Shown: positions 25,019 through 33,641, numbered from the stretch's first letter. The stretch is 64,000 bases of DNA from Phycisphaerales bacterium (GCA_022446885.1 JAKVBU010000015.1:1-64000); one strand, 5' to 3'. Numbers and translations: made by a program. The notes: generated by a model not told the origin, from the letters alone.

Positions 25019-25878
25019 ACGCCCCGCTCGAGGGGGCGTTGCACTCATTGGGATTGGCGCCGATGCAGGCAGTTGCCCCGCTCGCCGGGGGAAGTGTGCA
25101 TCAGGTTGTGCGAGTGGATCTCACTGACGGCCAGCAAGTCGTCTGCAAGATTGCTGCTGGAGAGCAGGGCGGCTCCATGCTCAACAGCGAACGCCTCTCA
25201 CTTGAAGCATTGGCGGCCACGGAGTCTCTGCGAGTTCCTCATGTGTGGGGCCAAGTCGAGTTTGAGGCAACACACGTGCTGGTGACGGAGTATCTCCAGC
25301 CTGGACAACAGGGCGACTGGGCCGCTGCTGGCCGGGCGCTCGCTCGACTGCATTCGCATGCGCAGCGTGGGGGGTGGGGCTGGAGCGTGGACACGTGGTT
25401 GGGTGGCTTCTTGCAACCCAATTCCCCCATGGACGATTGGCATGGCTTCCTGAGGGAGCGGCGACTAGAACCGCAGGCACGGCTCGCAGTAGATCAGGGC
25501 CTGTTGCCCGAGCGCATTCGATCACAGTTGGGTCAGGTGATTGACCAGTTGGAGGCGCTTGTGCCGGTGCCGCAGTGCGCCAGTCTGTTGCACGGAGATC
25601 TGTGGAGTGGCAATTGGCTCGTGACAAGCCACTCAGTGATTGCCGTCATTGATCCGGCCCTGTGGGTGGGAGATGCCTGGTCTGACATCGCCATGGCTCG
25701 GCTCTTTGGCGGCGTGCCCGAGGCGATGTTCGACGCGTGGAAGGCGTGTTGGAACGATCAAGAGGCTGCCGATGCCCGCATCGGTGTGCATCAGCTCTAT
25801 CACATGCTCAATCACCTCAACCTGTTTGGCAGTGGTTACCTGAACGGTGTGAGCTCAATCCTGTCTTCACTCGTTTGA
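25015..25878 (+). CDS. Fructosamine/ribulosamine 3-kinase family protein
   Basis: 287 residues, starting on the ATGA overlap with the phosphatase. Family motifs: APLAGGSVHQVVRVDL (nucleotide loop), VVCKIAAG (Lys), LHGDLWSGNWLV (catalytic Asp and Asn) and VIDPALWVGDAWSDIAM (DPA in place of DFG). The length matches FN3K proteins (about 290). These kinases phosphorylate ketoamines on glycated proteins, mostly ribulosamines in bacteria, which destabilises them and repairs the protein. It is the last gene of the locus and converges with serC. Confidence 0.94.
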   Translation: MNAPLEGALHSLGLAPMQAVAPLAGGSVHQVVRVDLTDGQQVVCKIAAGEQGGSMLNSERLSLEALAATESLRVPHVWGQVEFEATHVLVTEYLQPGQQGDWAAAGRALARLHSHAQRGGWGWSVDTWLGGFLQPNSPMDDWHGFLRERRLEPQARLAVDQGLLPERIRSQLGQVIDQLEALVPVPQCASLLHGDLWSGNWLVTSHSVIAVIDPALWVGDAWSDIAMARLFGGVPEAMFDAWKACWNDQEAADARIGVHQLYHMLNHLNLFGSGYLNGVSSILSSLV

Positions 25879-25884
25879 GCGGTC

Positions 25885-26985
25885 TCAGCCGCGGGCTGCA
25901 GCATCTCGCATGAGTTGTGCCAGTGCCTCGCACCCTGCTTCGGGGAATGCGTTGTAAATCGAGGCTCTCAAGCCACCGACACTCCTGTGCCCCTTCAGTC
26001 CGGACATGCCCGCTGCAGTTGCCTCGGCCAGGAATGCTGCATCCTGCTCAGGTGATGGTGTTACGAATGGCACATTCATGACGGATCGGCAATTCGGATC
26101 CGAGTGCCCCTTGAAGAAGCCACCGCTGGCATCGATTGCGTCGTAGATCATCGCGGCTTTGGCGTCGTTCCGCCTCGCCATCGCTTCAAGCCCGCCCATC
26201 GACTCGATCCACTTGAATACGAGCCCGCACACGTGAATCGCGAACACTGGGGGAGTGTTGTAGCGAGAGTCCTTGTCAGCATGCAGGTCGTAGCGGAGCA
26301 TTGAGGGCACATCTCGGCGTGATCGCTCCAACATGTCACGTCGGATGACAACCATCGTGACTCCTGCAGGCGCCAGATTCTTCTGGCCGCCGGCGAACAC
26401 CATGGCGTGCTTTGACCAATCGACAGGCCTGCTGAACATCTCCGAACTCATGTCTGCGATCAAGGGTGCGGGTGCGTCAGGTGCTTCGTTGAATCGAGTG
26501 CCATAGATGGTGTTGTTGGAGCAGTAGGCGCACAGAGCCGGGTTGTCGCTCCAATCTGGTTCGCCGGCCTCAGGCACCCGCCTGAAGTCGCACTCGGTTC
26601 CGTCCCATGCGACATGTACGTCACCCACAAGGCGAGCATCCGCGACAGCCCGCTTGGTCCATGCCCCGGTGTGCAGATGATCCGCGGTGTCGCCCTCTCG
26701 AAGAAAGGCCATGGGAATCATGGCGAACTGCATGGAGGCGCCGCCCTGAAGAAAGAGCACTTCGAAGTCATCAGGGATGCCACCGACTCGCCGGCAGGCA
26801 GCCTGTGTCTCTTCAAAGACTCGATCAACGACGCCGCCGCGGTGCGAGTGCTCGAGAATGCCGATGCCAGAGCCATCGATGTCCCAGATGTCCTCGGCCG
26901 CCTGCTTGAGCACCGGCTCGGGCAGAATCGCCGGTCCGGCTGAGAAGTTGAGCGTGGTGCGTGTGTGTTCGACAGTGGTCTGCAT
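25885..26985 (-). CDS. serC: Phosphoserine aminotransferase
   Basis: 366 residues from ATG 26985; GTG 26994, directly after the serA stop, is a possible coupled start. SerC converts 3-phosphohydroxypyruvate and glutamate to phosphoserine with PLP. Motifs: LNFSAGPAILPEPVL, ILEHSHRGG, VLFLQGGASMQFAMIPM, and MVFAGGQKNLAPAG with the PLP Lys, then GLKGHRSVGGLRASIYNA. The gene follows serA with no gap and completes two of the three steps of serine synthesis. serB is not in the window. Confidence 0.97.
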   Translation of the reverse strand: MQTTVEHTRTTLNFSAGPAILPEPVLKQAAEDIWDIDGSGIGILEHSHRGGVVDRVFEETQAACRRVGGIPDDFEVLFLQGGASMQFAMIPMAFLREGDTADHLHTGAWTKRAVADARLVGDVHVAWDGTECDFRRVPEAGEPDWSDNPALCAYCSNNTIYGTRFNEAPDAPAPLIADMSSEMFSRPVDWSKHAMVFAGGQKNLAPAGVTMVVIRRDMLERSRRDVPSMLRYDLHADKDSRYNTPPVFAIHVCGLVFKWIESMGGLEAMARRNDAKAAMIYDAIDASGGFFKGHSDPNCRSVMNVPFVTPSPEQDAAFLAEATAAGMSGLKGHRSVGGLRASIYNAFPEAGCEALAQLMRDAAARG

Positions 26986-26994
26986 GGTTGGCAC

Positions 26995-28260
26995 TCAGGA
27001 CGGGATGTCGGAGATCGCGGTGGACAGCACCGCATCATGATCACGAACTGTGGCCAGAACGTGGTCGGGTACGCGGCCGTCCACCTGAATGCGGGCGCAG
27101 GCTGCCTGCCCGCCCTCGAAGATGGCGTTATCCATCTCTTCGATGTTCAGGCCTGAAGATCGCAGCGCCCCAAAGACATGGGCGAGCACGCCAGGTTGAT
27201 TCAGGTGTCGAACGCTCAGCAGGCAGGACGCACCGGTGGACTGGGCTCGATTGACACAGTTAGGGGCATCGCCCGTGCGCAACCAAGTCTCCACAATTCG
27301 GATTGCTTCCTGAGCAACGGCATCCTGCGCTTGCTGGGTAGATGCGCCCACATGATGCGTTCCGTAGACCCCGGGCAGGTCGAGCAGGGCATTGGAGAAC
27401 GAGTTGTCGCCGCTGCCGGGCTCGTCGCTCCAGACGTCGAGCCCAACCTTGATCCCCTTCTCACCGATGGCTCTCGCGAGCGATTGTTCGTCTATGACAC
27501 TTCCCCGAGTGGTATTGACCAGAATTGCGCCGGGCCGCAGGCTGGCGCAGAAGGCCTCATCAACCAAATGTCTTGTGTCAGCGGTCGCCGCCACATGCAG
27601 GCTGACGACATCGCTCATCTTCAGGAGATTCGGCAGGCTCGAGCAGAAGCCAAGGCCGAGTTCATCCGCGCGGTCTTCCGTCAGACTTCGGCTCCACGCC
27701 ACAACCTTCATGCCGAATCCAGCCGCTCGTTTGGCTGTCTCCTGCCCGATACGACCGGTGCCGATAATGCCCAGCGTCTTGCCGGCAAGCCCTGCTGATG
27801 CGCTCCATTGCTTCTTGGCCCAGACGCCGCTGCGGAGATCTGCGTCTTGAGCAGGAATGTTCCGATCGCAGGCGAGAATCAACCCCCACGCAAGCTCAGC
27901 CACAGCGATGGCGTTCATGCCGGGGCAGTTGGCGACCGAAATGCCCCGCTCGGAAGCACCGGCAACGTCGATGGTGTCCACGCCAGCACCGGCTCGAATG
28001 ACCAGACTCAGCCGGTTCCCTACCTGAAAGACCTCGCCTTCAACCTTTGTCGATCGAACGATGAGCACGTCCGGGTCGTATGCCCGTACCGCATCGGCAA
28101 GCGCCGGCCCCCTGAGTTCCGGTTGCATTCGCACCTGACAGCCAGCTTTGCGTAAGGCGTCGAGCCCGGACTCAGCCAGGGCGTCGGCCACGAGCACAGT
28201 GGCTCGGGCGGTTGACGCCGTCGTGTCCGGGCGGGCGCTGGTGGTTGCCCCGTGCATCAT
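26995..28260 (-). CDS. serA: D-3-phosphoglycerate dehydrogenase with C-terminal ACT domain
   Basis: 421 residues. The start ATG at 28260 overlaps the DUF1015 stop by 4 bp (ATGA). A 2-hydroxyacid dehydrogenase core (VIRAGAGVDTIDV, NAIAVAELAWGLILAC, the NAD loop LGIIGTGRIGQETAKRA, VNTTRGSVIDEQSLARAI, VYGTHHVGASTQQAQD with the catalytic His) is followed by an ACT domain (LSVRHLNQPGVLAHVFGALR, LNIEEMDNAIFEGGQA). It is the short form without the ASB domain, so serine feedback through ACT is likely. It oxidises 3-phosphoglycerate with NAD+ as the first step of serine synthesis. Confidence 0.97.
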   Translation of the reverse strand: MMHGATTSARPDTTASTARATVLVADALAESGLDALRKAGCQVRMQPELRGPALADAVRAYDPDVLIVRSTKVEGEVFQVGNRLSLVIRAGAGVDTIDVAGASERGISVANCPGMNAIAVAELAWGLILACDRNIPAQDADLRSGVWAKKQWSASAGLAGKTLGIIGTGRIGQETAKRAAGFGMKVVAWSRSLTEDRADELGLGFCSSLPNLLKMSDVVSLHVAATADTRHLVDEAFCASLRPGAILVNTTRGSVIDEQSLARAIGEKGIKVGLDVWSDEPGSGDNSFSNALLDLPGVYGTHHVGASTQQAQDAVAQEAIRIVETWLRTGDAPNCVNRAQSTGASCLLSVRHLNQPGVLAHVFGALRSSGLNIEEMDNAIFEGGQAACARIQVDGRVPDHVLATVRDHDAVLSTAISDIPS

Positions 28261-29513
28261 GTCTCTGCTCCTGTCTGTGCCTTGCTGGATGAGAGTTCGT
28301 GAATGAACAGCCCGCTGCGCAGTTTCGGTTCGAACCAAGTGGACTTGGGTGGCATGCAACTGCCTGCATCTGCCACGGCGATCAACTGCTCGATGTCCAC
28401 GGCATGCATGGCGAATGCCGCAGCCGCTTCTCCCTCGCCCACCCTACGCTCGAGATCTTCGAGGCCGCGGATTCCTCCGACAAACCCGACGCGGGGGTCG
28501 GTTCGGAGATCGTGAATGTCAAGAATCGGGCCCAGCACCCTTGAGGCCAGCAGTGCACAGTCAAGCCGCTCCACGGGGTCGTCTCCGTGCACCAACTCAT
28601 CAGGAAAGGTGAGGGTGTGCCAGCGACCATCCACATGCACACCGACCTGCCCCATGCGCTCGGGGATCTGAGCTGGCGTGTCCAGAGTGAGGGCGCCCGC
28701 ACTTGAGAGGGCGTCGAGAAACGCATCGGTCGTGAGCCCATTGAGATCTTTCACGATGCGGTTGTAGGGGAGCACCGTCAATTGAGATGCGGGGAAAAGG
28801 ACGCTGAGAAACCACTCATGCTCGTCGCCAGAATCAGGTGCGCCAGATGCCCGCAGGTGGGCGGCGGCGCGGGCAGCACTGGCGCTGCGATGGTGTCCAT
28901 CGGCCACCCATGCGGTCTCAACCTCTCCAAACGCTTCTACATAGGGCTTCGGATCGGCAGCGATCCACCCCGTGTGCGTGACGCCTGAGCGGTCATTGAA
29001 GTGGAACAGGGGGCGGTCGGCTGTGTCATCTTCAACCAACAGGTCGATCTGGGCCCGATCCCGATAGGTCAGGAACACCGGGCCCGCATTACACATGGTG
29101 GTGAGCACATGTCTGGTGCGATCGTCCTCCTTGTCCTTGCGTGTCTTCTCGTGCTTGCGGATGACATTTTGTTCGTAATCATCCACGTGGCAGCAGCACA
29201 CGACACCCACCTGAGCTCGTCCACGCCACGCCTGTCGGTATAGATAGACCGAGGGGGCATCCTCGTGAATCAGTGCGCCTTCAGCCTGCAGGGCCTCCAA
29301 TGCCTCGCGGGCTGCCTGATAAACGGCGTCGCTGTAGGGGTCAGCACCCTCAATGGTTGCTTCTGGGCGGAGGACCCGCATGAATGACTGGGCGTGCCGT
29401 TCAATCTCCGACCGGGCCTCTTCACGGCTGACGACGTCATATGGAGGCGAGGAGACGGACGCGGCCCGGTTGGCCGGAGGTCGCAAGGCTGTAAATGGGC
29501 GAATTCGAAGCAT
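28257..29513 (-). CDS. DUF1015 family protein, coupled to serA
   Basis: 418 residues from ATG 29513; a longer frame exists without a ribosome site. It matches the DUF1015 layout: MLRIRPFTALRP, SSPPYDVVSREEA, VIRKHEKTRKDKEDDRTRH, VADGHHRSASAARAAAH, VLPYNRIVKDLNGL and the C-terminal MPPKSTWFEPKLRSGLFIH. The function of the family is not established. The VADGHHR motif recalls the ParB/Srx-like fold of free-serine kinases (SerK/SbnI), so a serine or phosphoserine reaction is a fair guess. The 4-bp overlap with serA and adjacency to serC support a role in serine metabolism. Confidence 0.9.
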   Translation of the reverse strand: MLRIRPFTALRPPANRAASVSSPPYDVVSREEARSEIERHAQSFMRVLRPEATIEGADPYSDAVYQAAREALEALQAEGALIHEDAPSVYLYRQAWRGRAQVGVVCCCHVDDYEQNVIRKHEKTRKDKEDDRTRHVLTTMCNAGPVFLTYRDRAQIDLLVEDDTADRPLFHFNDRSGVTHTGWIAADPKPYVEAFGEVETAWVADGHHRSASAARAAAHLRASGAPDSGDEHEWFLSVLFPASQLTVLPYNRIVKDLNGLTTDAFLDALSSAGALTLDTPAQIPERMGQVGVHVDGRWHTLTFPDELVHGDDPVERLDCALLASRVLGPILDIHDLRTDPRVGFVGGIRGLEDLERRVGEGEAAAAFAMHAVDIEQLIAVADAGSCMPPKSTWFEPKLRSGLFIHELSSSKAQTGAET

Positions 29514-29598
29514 GGACGAATCTCTACAGGGCTGAGTTGCCGATCGCGTCATTCTAGCCTCGGCAGGGGGTGGGGTTGTGCGGGTTGTGTGCTTTGCG

Positions 29599-29614
29599 TG
29601 GCCGCGGTACTGCT
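29599..29614 (+). promoter_or_regulatory. Weak sigma-54-like element upstream of the pilin operon
   Basis: TGGCCGC-GGTA-CTGCT has the GG/GC pair with 10-bp spacing but departs from consensus at several positions. Many pilin genes are sigma-54 dependent, which makes it worth noting. The remainder of the 29514-29753 gap shows no gene. Confidence 0.25.
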
Positions 29615-29753
29615 CTGGAGAGGGGGCACTTTCAATGAAGTGGTCCAGTGGTTCACCGGGTGAGCCGATGCGGGTTGATACAGCAACAGGTTGGATCTCA
29701 GGCACGGGCGCGTCGCCCACTGAGCCGGCCCCTTCTCAGGAGTTCCAGAAGGA

Positions 29754-30188
29754 ATGACACGCCGCACTCGCACCGGATTTACGCTCATCGAGATTCTGAT
29801 CGTCGTGGTGATCCTCGGCATTCTTGCCGCAGTGGTCATCCCGCAGTTCACCAATGCTGCCGACGACGCCAGTGTCTCCTCCGCTCGAACGCAACTGCAG
29901 ACCATGCGGAGCCAGATCGAGCTCTATCGTGCCCAGAACGGGGCCTATCCCAGCGCCACGGGCGCCAACGCTGGATCAGATGCTGACTCCAACGGCAGCA
30001 CTGATCAGTGGGACGACCTCATCGCAGAAAACTACATGCGGTCCAGCCCGACCTGGCCTGCGAACTTCACCGAGAGCTACAACGGCACGACCGGCAACTT
30101 CGCGCTGGTCCTGGGCTCTCCCTACTACGACGTCAATGGTGACGGTACGTCTGACTCAGCTGACGCGACCGCCGTCTCCAACTGGTGA
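29754..30188 (+). CDS. GspG/PilA-like pseudopilin 1
   Basis: 144 residues. A type III prepilin signal RTRTG/FTLIEILIVVVILGI, with cleavage after Gly and Glu at +5, leads into the hydrophobic helix. A GspG-like globular head follows (SSARTQLQTMRSQIELYRAQ, NGAYPSATGANAG, DQWDDLIAENYMRSSP). The C-terminus ends in DVNGDGTSDSAD, a 12-residue EF-hand-type calcium loop (Asp1, Asn3, Asp5, Asp9, Asp12), then ATAVSNW. It is the first gene of the 15-kb pilus/secretion operon, a tandem duplicate of the next gene, and followed by a strong hairpin. Confidence 0.95.
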   Translation: MTRRTRTGFTLIEILIVVVILGILAAVVIPQFTNAADDASVSSARTQLQTMRSQIELYRAQNGAYPSATGANAGSDADSNGSTDQWDDLIAENYMRSSPTWPANFTESYNGTTGNFALVLGSPYYDVNGDGTSDSADATAVSNW

Positions 30189-30208
30189 AGCAACGTGCGT
30201 GCGGCAAC

Positions 30209-30237
30209 GCCGGGCGTCCGAATCTCGGACGCCCGGC
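30209..30237 (+). terminator. 13-bp hairpin between the two pilin genes
   Basis: GCCGGGCGTCCGA-atc-TCGGACGCCCGGC is a perfect 13-bp stem with a 3-nt loop, followed by TTC. It probably ends or slows most transcripts after pilin 1, giving more pilin 1 than downstream products. Confidence 0.65.
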
Positions 30238-30323
30238 TTCGTCGCCGCGCAGTCCTCGCTGACTCAACCGCCTGATCCAATTGGGATTGGGCTCACGCCA
30301 AGGCGCACTCGAGACAGAAACAA

Positions 30324-30764
30324 ATGCCCTCTGCAACATCCGTTCATCGTGGATTCACCCTCATCGAACTGCTGATCGTAGTGGTGATTCTCGGCGTATT
30401 GGCCGCCATCGTTGTGCCGCAGTTCACTGATGTGACGTCGGATGCGAGCATTACGTCCGCCAGGGCTCAGCTCAAGACAATGCGGAGCCAGATTGAGCTC
30501 TATCGGGGTGAGACCGGCTCCTATCCCTCATCAGGGGGGACGCATGCCGGCAGTGATCTTGATGGAAACGGCCAGCAGAATCAGTGGGACGATCTGATCG
30601 CGGGTAACACCGTCCGCAGTTCCCCGGCCTGGCCACCGAACTTCTCCGCGGCCTACGTGGAGTCCACCGGTGAGTTGTCGCTGGTGCTCACGTCGCCGTT
30701 CTACGACGTCAACGGGGATGGCACGGCAGATCTTGCAGATGCGACGGCCGTAGCCAACTGGTGA
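30324..30764 (+). CDS. GspG/PilA-like pseudopilin 2 (tandem duplicate)
   Basis: 146 residues. Prepilin signal SVHRG/FTLIELLIVVVILGV, then the head ITSARAQLKTMRSQIELYRG, TGSYPSSGGTHAGSD, NQWDDLIAGNTVRSSP. The C-terminus repeats the EF-hand-type loop DVNGDGTADLAD followed by ATAVANW. The high similarity to pilin 1 across the whole length marks a gene duplication. Two major-pilin variants in tandem could build alternative or mixed fibres. Confidence 0.95.
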   Translation: MPSATSVHRGFTLIELLIVVVILGVLAAIVVPQFTDVTSDASITSARAQLKTMRSQIELYRGETGSYPSSGGTHAGSDLDGNGQQNQWDDLIAGNTVRSSPAWPPNFSAAYVESTGELSLVLTSPFYDVNGDGTADLADATAVANW

Positions 30765-30784
30765 GGGGGCCAATCGCCGGGGCC

Positions 30785-30806
30785 ATCAGGCTCTTCTTGG
30801 CCTGAT
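30785..30806 (+). terminator. Small hairpin after pilin 2
   Basis: ATCAGGC-tcttcttg-GCCTGAT, a 7-bp stem with an 8-nt loop 20 nt after the stop codon and no U-tract. It is a weak terminator or attenuator before the rest of the operon. I see nothing else in the 30765-30975 gap. Confidence 0.35.
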
Positions 30807-30975
30807 CACGGACCAGAGGGGTGACCTAAAGACGGCCGGTGGGGTGGGTGTTATCGCTCCAGCCATCGCATCGATGTGTTTTATCAGACGTTTGCCGAGA
30901 ACACCTCTGCAATAGCGGTTTCGCTTCAGCCGGCCTCAATTGGGGCCGATTCCAGTCCTGAGGAACCTCAAGCCC

Positions 30976-31296
30976 ATGCGCAATGACACCTATCTGAGTG
31001 TGCTGCTGACTGTCACCGCCTGTCTGTTGACCGTTGATCTCTGGACGCGTCTGTCAGATCGCCCGGTACTTGCCCAGCAGGTGGAGGCGCAATCGCGCTC
31101 TCGCAATCCCAATGCCCGCAGTGTTCCACAGAAGGGCGTGGGCACTTCACTCTCCGATGGAGTCACGCAGCGGCGGGAGATCATCGAATTGTTGAAGGGG
31201 CTCACAACGCAGGTGTCAGGCCTCCGTAGTGAGTTGACCAGCGGTGCGCTCAAGGTCGAGATTGCCAACCTGCCTCAAGGAGTAGGCGGCCGGTGA
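30976..31296 (+). CDS. Small membrane-anchored protein of unknown function in pilus operon
   Basis: 106 residues from ATG 30976 (GAGG 12 nt upstream). One N-terminal membrane helix (YLSVLLTVTACLLTVDLW) precedes a Ser/Arg/Gln-rich stretch and a short amphipathic region (REIIELLKGLTTQVSGLRSE). No family is recognised. The GTGA overlap with the next prepilin gene ties it to the pilus operon; it may be an assembly or minor component. Confidence 0.7.
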   Translation: MRNDTYLSVLLTVTACLLTVDLWTRLSDRPVLAQQVEAQSRSRNPNARSVPQKGVGTSLSDGVTQRREIIELLKGLTTQVSGLRSELTSGALKVEIANLPQGVGGR

Positions 31297-31853
31297 GTAG
31301 GCGGAAGGCCCATCACGGATACACCTTGGTGGAGCTCGTGGTCACGATCGTGATCATGGGCATCGCCGCAGCACTGCTTGTGCCGGTGTTGGGCAACTTC
31401 GGTGCCATCGAGACCCAGGCAGCCGTTCGTCGGCTCGTCTCTGACATCGCCTTCGCCCAGTCAGACGCAGTTGCTCGTCAGGGCTATCGCCGAGTGCACT
31501 TCTTCTCTGATGGTCGCGGATGGTGTCTGGTCAAGGTCGAAGAAGACGACTTCTTCGGTGCCTACGACCCATTGACAGCGAATTACGTTCTTGATCCTTC
31601 ATCGGTGAATCGCGGCGCGGGCGAGTTCATCGTTGATCTGGCCGCTGACGATCGATTCGTATCGGTGTCGGTGGAGTCGGTCACCACGGCCGAGGGAACC
31701 GATGCACTCACATTCGACGCATTAGGGGGAACGGTAGGGGCGCCGGGGACTGCAGCTGGGGCTGCAACGGTCGTGCTGGCCGGTGATGACAGCCGTTGGG
31801 AGGTTGCCGTTTCGCCGGTGACTGGACGAACCGCGGTGCGAAGGCTGAACTGA
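31293..31853 (+). CDS. GspH-like minor pseudopilin
   Basis: 186 residues from a GTG overlapping the previous stop (GTGA). The prepilin signal RKAHHG/YTLVELVVTIVIMGI has Tyr at +1 and Glu at +5. The GspH signature LVSDIAFAQSDAVARQGYRR follows, then a beta-rich domain (FFSDGRGWCLVKVEEDDFFG, LTFDALGGTVGAPG). It is a likely minor pseudopilin that primes the fibre. GspI, GspJ and GspK are not seen here. Confidence 0.88.
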   Translation: MSRRKAHHGYTLVELVVTIVIMGIAAALLVPVLGNFGAIETQAAVRRLVSDIAFAQSDAVARQGYRRVHFFSDGRGWCLVKVEEDDFFGAYDPLTANYVLDPSSVNRGAGEFIVDLAADDRFVSVSVESVTTAEGTDALTFDALGGTVGAPGTAAGAATVVLAGDDSRWEVAVSPVTGRTAVRRLN

Positions 31854-31866
31854 ATCGGAGATCTGG

Positions 31867-32982
31867 ATGCGACGTCTTGGAACAGGAAGGCACGGTGGAA
31901 ACGGGTGCGTTGGCATTGAGTTCGATGCGACGCGGGCTCGCATGGTGCAGATTCGCGATCATCGCGGTGAACTGACCGTTGCGGGTGCCGCCCGAGTAGA
32001 CCTGGGAGATGACGCCTTTGCCGAAGATGTCCGGCAGCGTCAATCCGCGGCGGACCGTTTGCGGGCTGCTGTCGTGTCTGGTGGCTTCCTGGGGCGACAG
32101 TGCACCATCGCGCTGCCCCGAGAAGAGGTGCATGTGCAGAGCGTTCGGCTGCCCGCCATGCCCATTGATGAACAACGTGAGGCTGCAGCATGGGAGGCCG
32201 CAGATCGAATTGGTGTCGCCAGGGCCCAACTCGAGTGCGATGTGCTCTCAACTGGTGGCCCTCCCGATGCCAAGGATCGTCAGGAGACACTGGTGATCGC
32301 TGCTGCTTCGTCTTCGCTTACTTCACGACTCGACGCGGTCATTGCAGCAGGGCTTCGTCCGCTTGCCGTTGACACACACTTTGGTGGCTTGGCCCGTCTG
32401 CTGAGCCGACGCCATCGGCGCGACAGTGATGCTCGTGTCAGGGCCGTCGTCGAGGTGGGCGATGCCGGATCCACCGTGCTTGTACTTCGCGGCGCTGAGA
32501 TCGCATTTTGCAAGATGCTCCCCGTGGGTGGCCGCCATTTGGATGAGCATGTTGCCGATCGCCTCGATCAGGACGTGGAGTCAGTTCGCGATCTTCGCCT
32601 CGCGATGCTCGAACCCGACGGTCCTGAAGTGGATGCATCAACGGCCCGCGCCGTTCGAGACGCCGTTCGAACCGTCGTGGCTGAACTTGCCCGAGACGTG
32701 ATGCTCTGCCTGCGCCACTTTGCGGTCAGCGCACGAGGAAGCGGCCCCGAGTGTGTCTTGTTGACCGGTGTGCACGCTCGCGAGCGTGATCTGGCCGAAG
32801 CGTTGTCGAACACCTGCCGACTTCCGGTGCAACTCGACGACGAGACAGGTGCCGTAGCGGCCCTGCAGGCGGGCCTGCCCGGGCTGCTGCATGGTGCGTC
32901 TGGCCCGACCACGGGCTGGACAATCGCCGCCGGTCTGAGTCTGCGGAGCCTGGAACGTCCTCAACGGAGGCGTGCAGCATGA
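31867..32982 (+). CDS. pilM: PilM-like actin-fold assembly protein
   Basis: 371 residues. It has an actin/FtsA-like ATPase fold: a phosphate-1 strand VGIEFDATRARMVQIRD, IALPREEVHVQSVRLPAM, REAAAWEAADRIGV, VVEVGDAGSTVLVLRGAEI (phosphate 2) and VLLTGVHARERDLAEALSN (adenosine). PilM is cytoplasmic and binds the N-terminus of PilN. Its stop overlaps the pilN start by 4 bp. It starts 13 bp after the GspH-like gene. Confidence 0.88.
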   Translation: MRRLGTGRHGGNGCVGIEFDATRARMVQIRDHRGELTVAGAARVDLGDDAFAEDVRQRQSAADRLRAAVVSGGFLGRQCTIALPREEVHVQSVRLPAMPIDEQREAAAWEAADRIGVARAQLECDVLSTGGPPDAKDRQETLVIAAASSSLTSRLDAVIAAGLRPLAVDTHFGGLARLLSRRHRRDSDARVRAVVEVGDAGSTVLVLRGAEIAFCKMLPVGGRHLDEHVADRLDQDVESVRDLRLAMLEPDGPEVDASTARAVRDAVRTVVAELARDVMLCLRHFAVSARGSGPECVLLTGVHARERDLAEALSNTCRLPVQLDDETGAVAALQAGLPGLLHGASGPTTGWTIAAGLSLRSLERPQRRRAA

Positions 32983-33641
32983 CGACACCGATGATTGATC
33001 TCATGCCGGCGTCCGTCCGAGAGCGAACTCGTGCTGGAGCTCGAACCAGACGGGTCATCGCGGCCTGTGTCTGCGTCGCGCTACTCGCTGGTGGCGCCGC
33101 ATCCTGGGCGAGCCTGCGTCTGGAGTCTCTGCGGGGCCACCACGCCGAAGCGCAGACGCTTGCCGGTCGGGCCTTGGAACTTGAGCAGCAGGCGCTGCGC
33201 TGCCACGAGACGGCTCGAACAATCGAGCAGGCCGTTGCCGAGTATCAGGAAGTGGGTTTCCCCGTGAGCGTGTCCTCGCTGGTCGCCGGCTTGTCACAGA
33301 CGCTTCCTGATGGTGCAACGCTTGAGAGTCTGACGCTGTCGCTCGATGACTCGCTTGCAGATCAGTCTGAGAGCCGAACGCTCAGAGGCGGTATCGCCGG
33401 CTTCGCGGCGAGCGACGAAGACGTTGCGCTGCTCGCGCGCAGATTGAGCGGTAAGGCGCCCTTTACGGATGTTCGGCTGGAGTACAGCAGGTCACGCACG
33501 GTGCACGGCCGGGGGGCGCGTGGGTTTGCAGTGAGCTTTGAAGTGGATCTCGATCGACGATACGTCGTTCTAGGCCCCGAGGACAAAGCTGACAGTGCGG
33601 TGGCATCAGTCCAGACCGTGCCCAAGGAGGCTCACCAATGA
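32979..33641 (+). CDS. pilN: PilN-like inner-membrane assembly protein
   Basis: 220 residues. The cytoplasmic N-terminus has the PilM-binding motif MIDLMPASVRER (INLLP type), one membrane helix (VIAACVCVALLAGGAASW), a coiled coil, and a periplasmic ferredoxin-like domain beginning FPVSVSSLVAGLSQTLPDG. Overlaps of 4 bp with its neighbours on both sides show tight coupling. It joins PilM to PilO in the alignment complex. Confidence 0.85.
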   Translation: MTTPMIDLMPASVRERTRAGARTRRVIAACVCVALLAGGAASWASLRLESLRGHHAEAQTLAGRALELEQQALRCHETARTIEQAVAEYQEVGFPVSVSSLVAGLSQTLPDGATLESLTLSLDDSLADQSESRTLRGGIAGFAASDEDVALLARRLSGKAPFTDVRLEYSRSRTVHGRGARGFAVSFEVDLDRRYVVLGPEDKADSAVASVQTVPKEAHQ

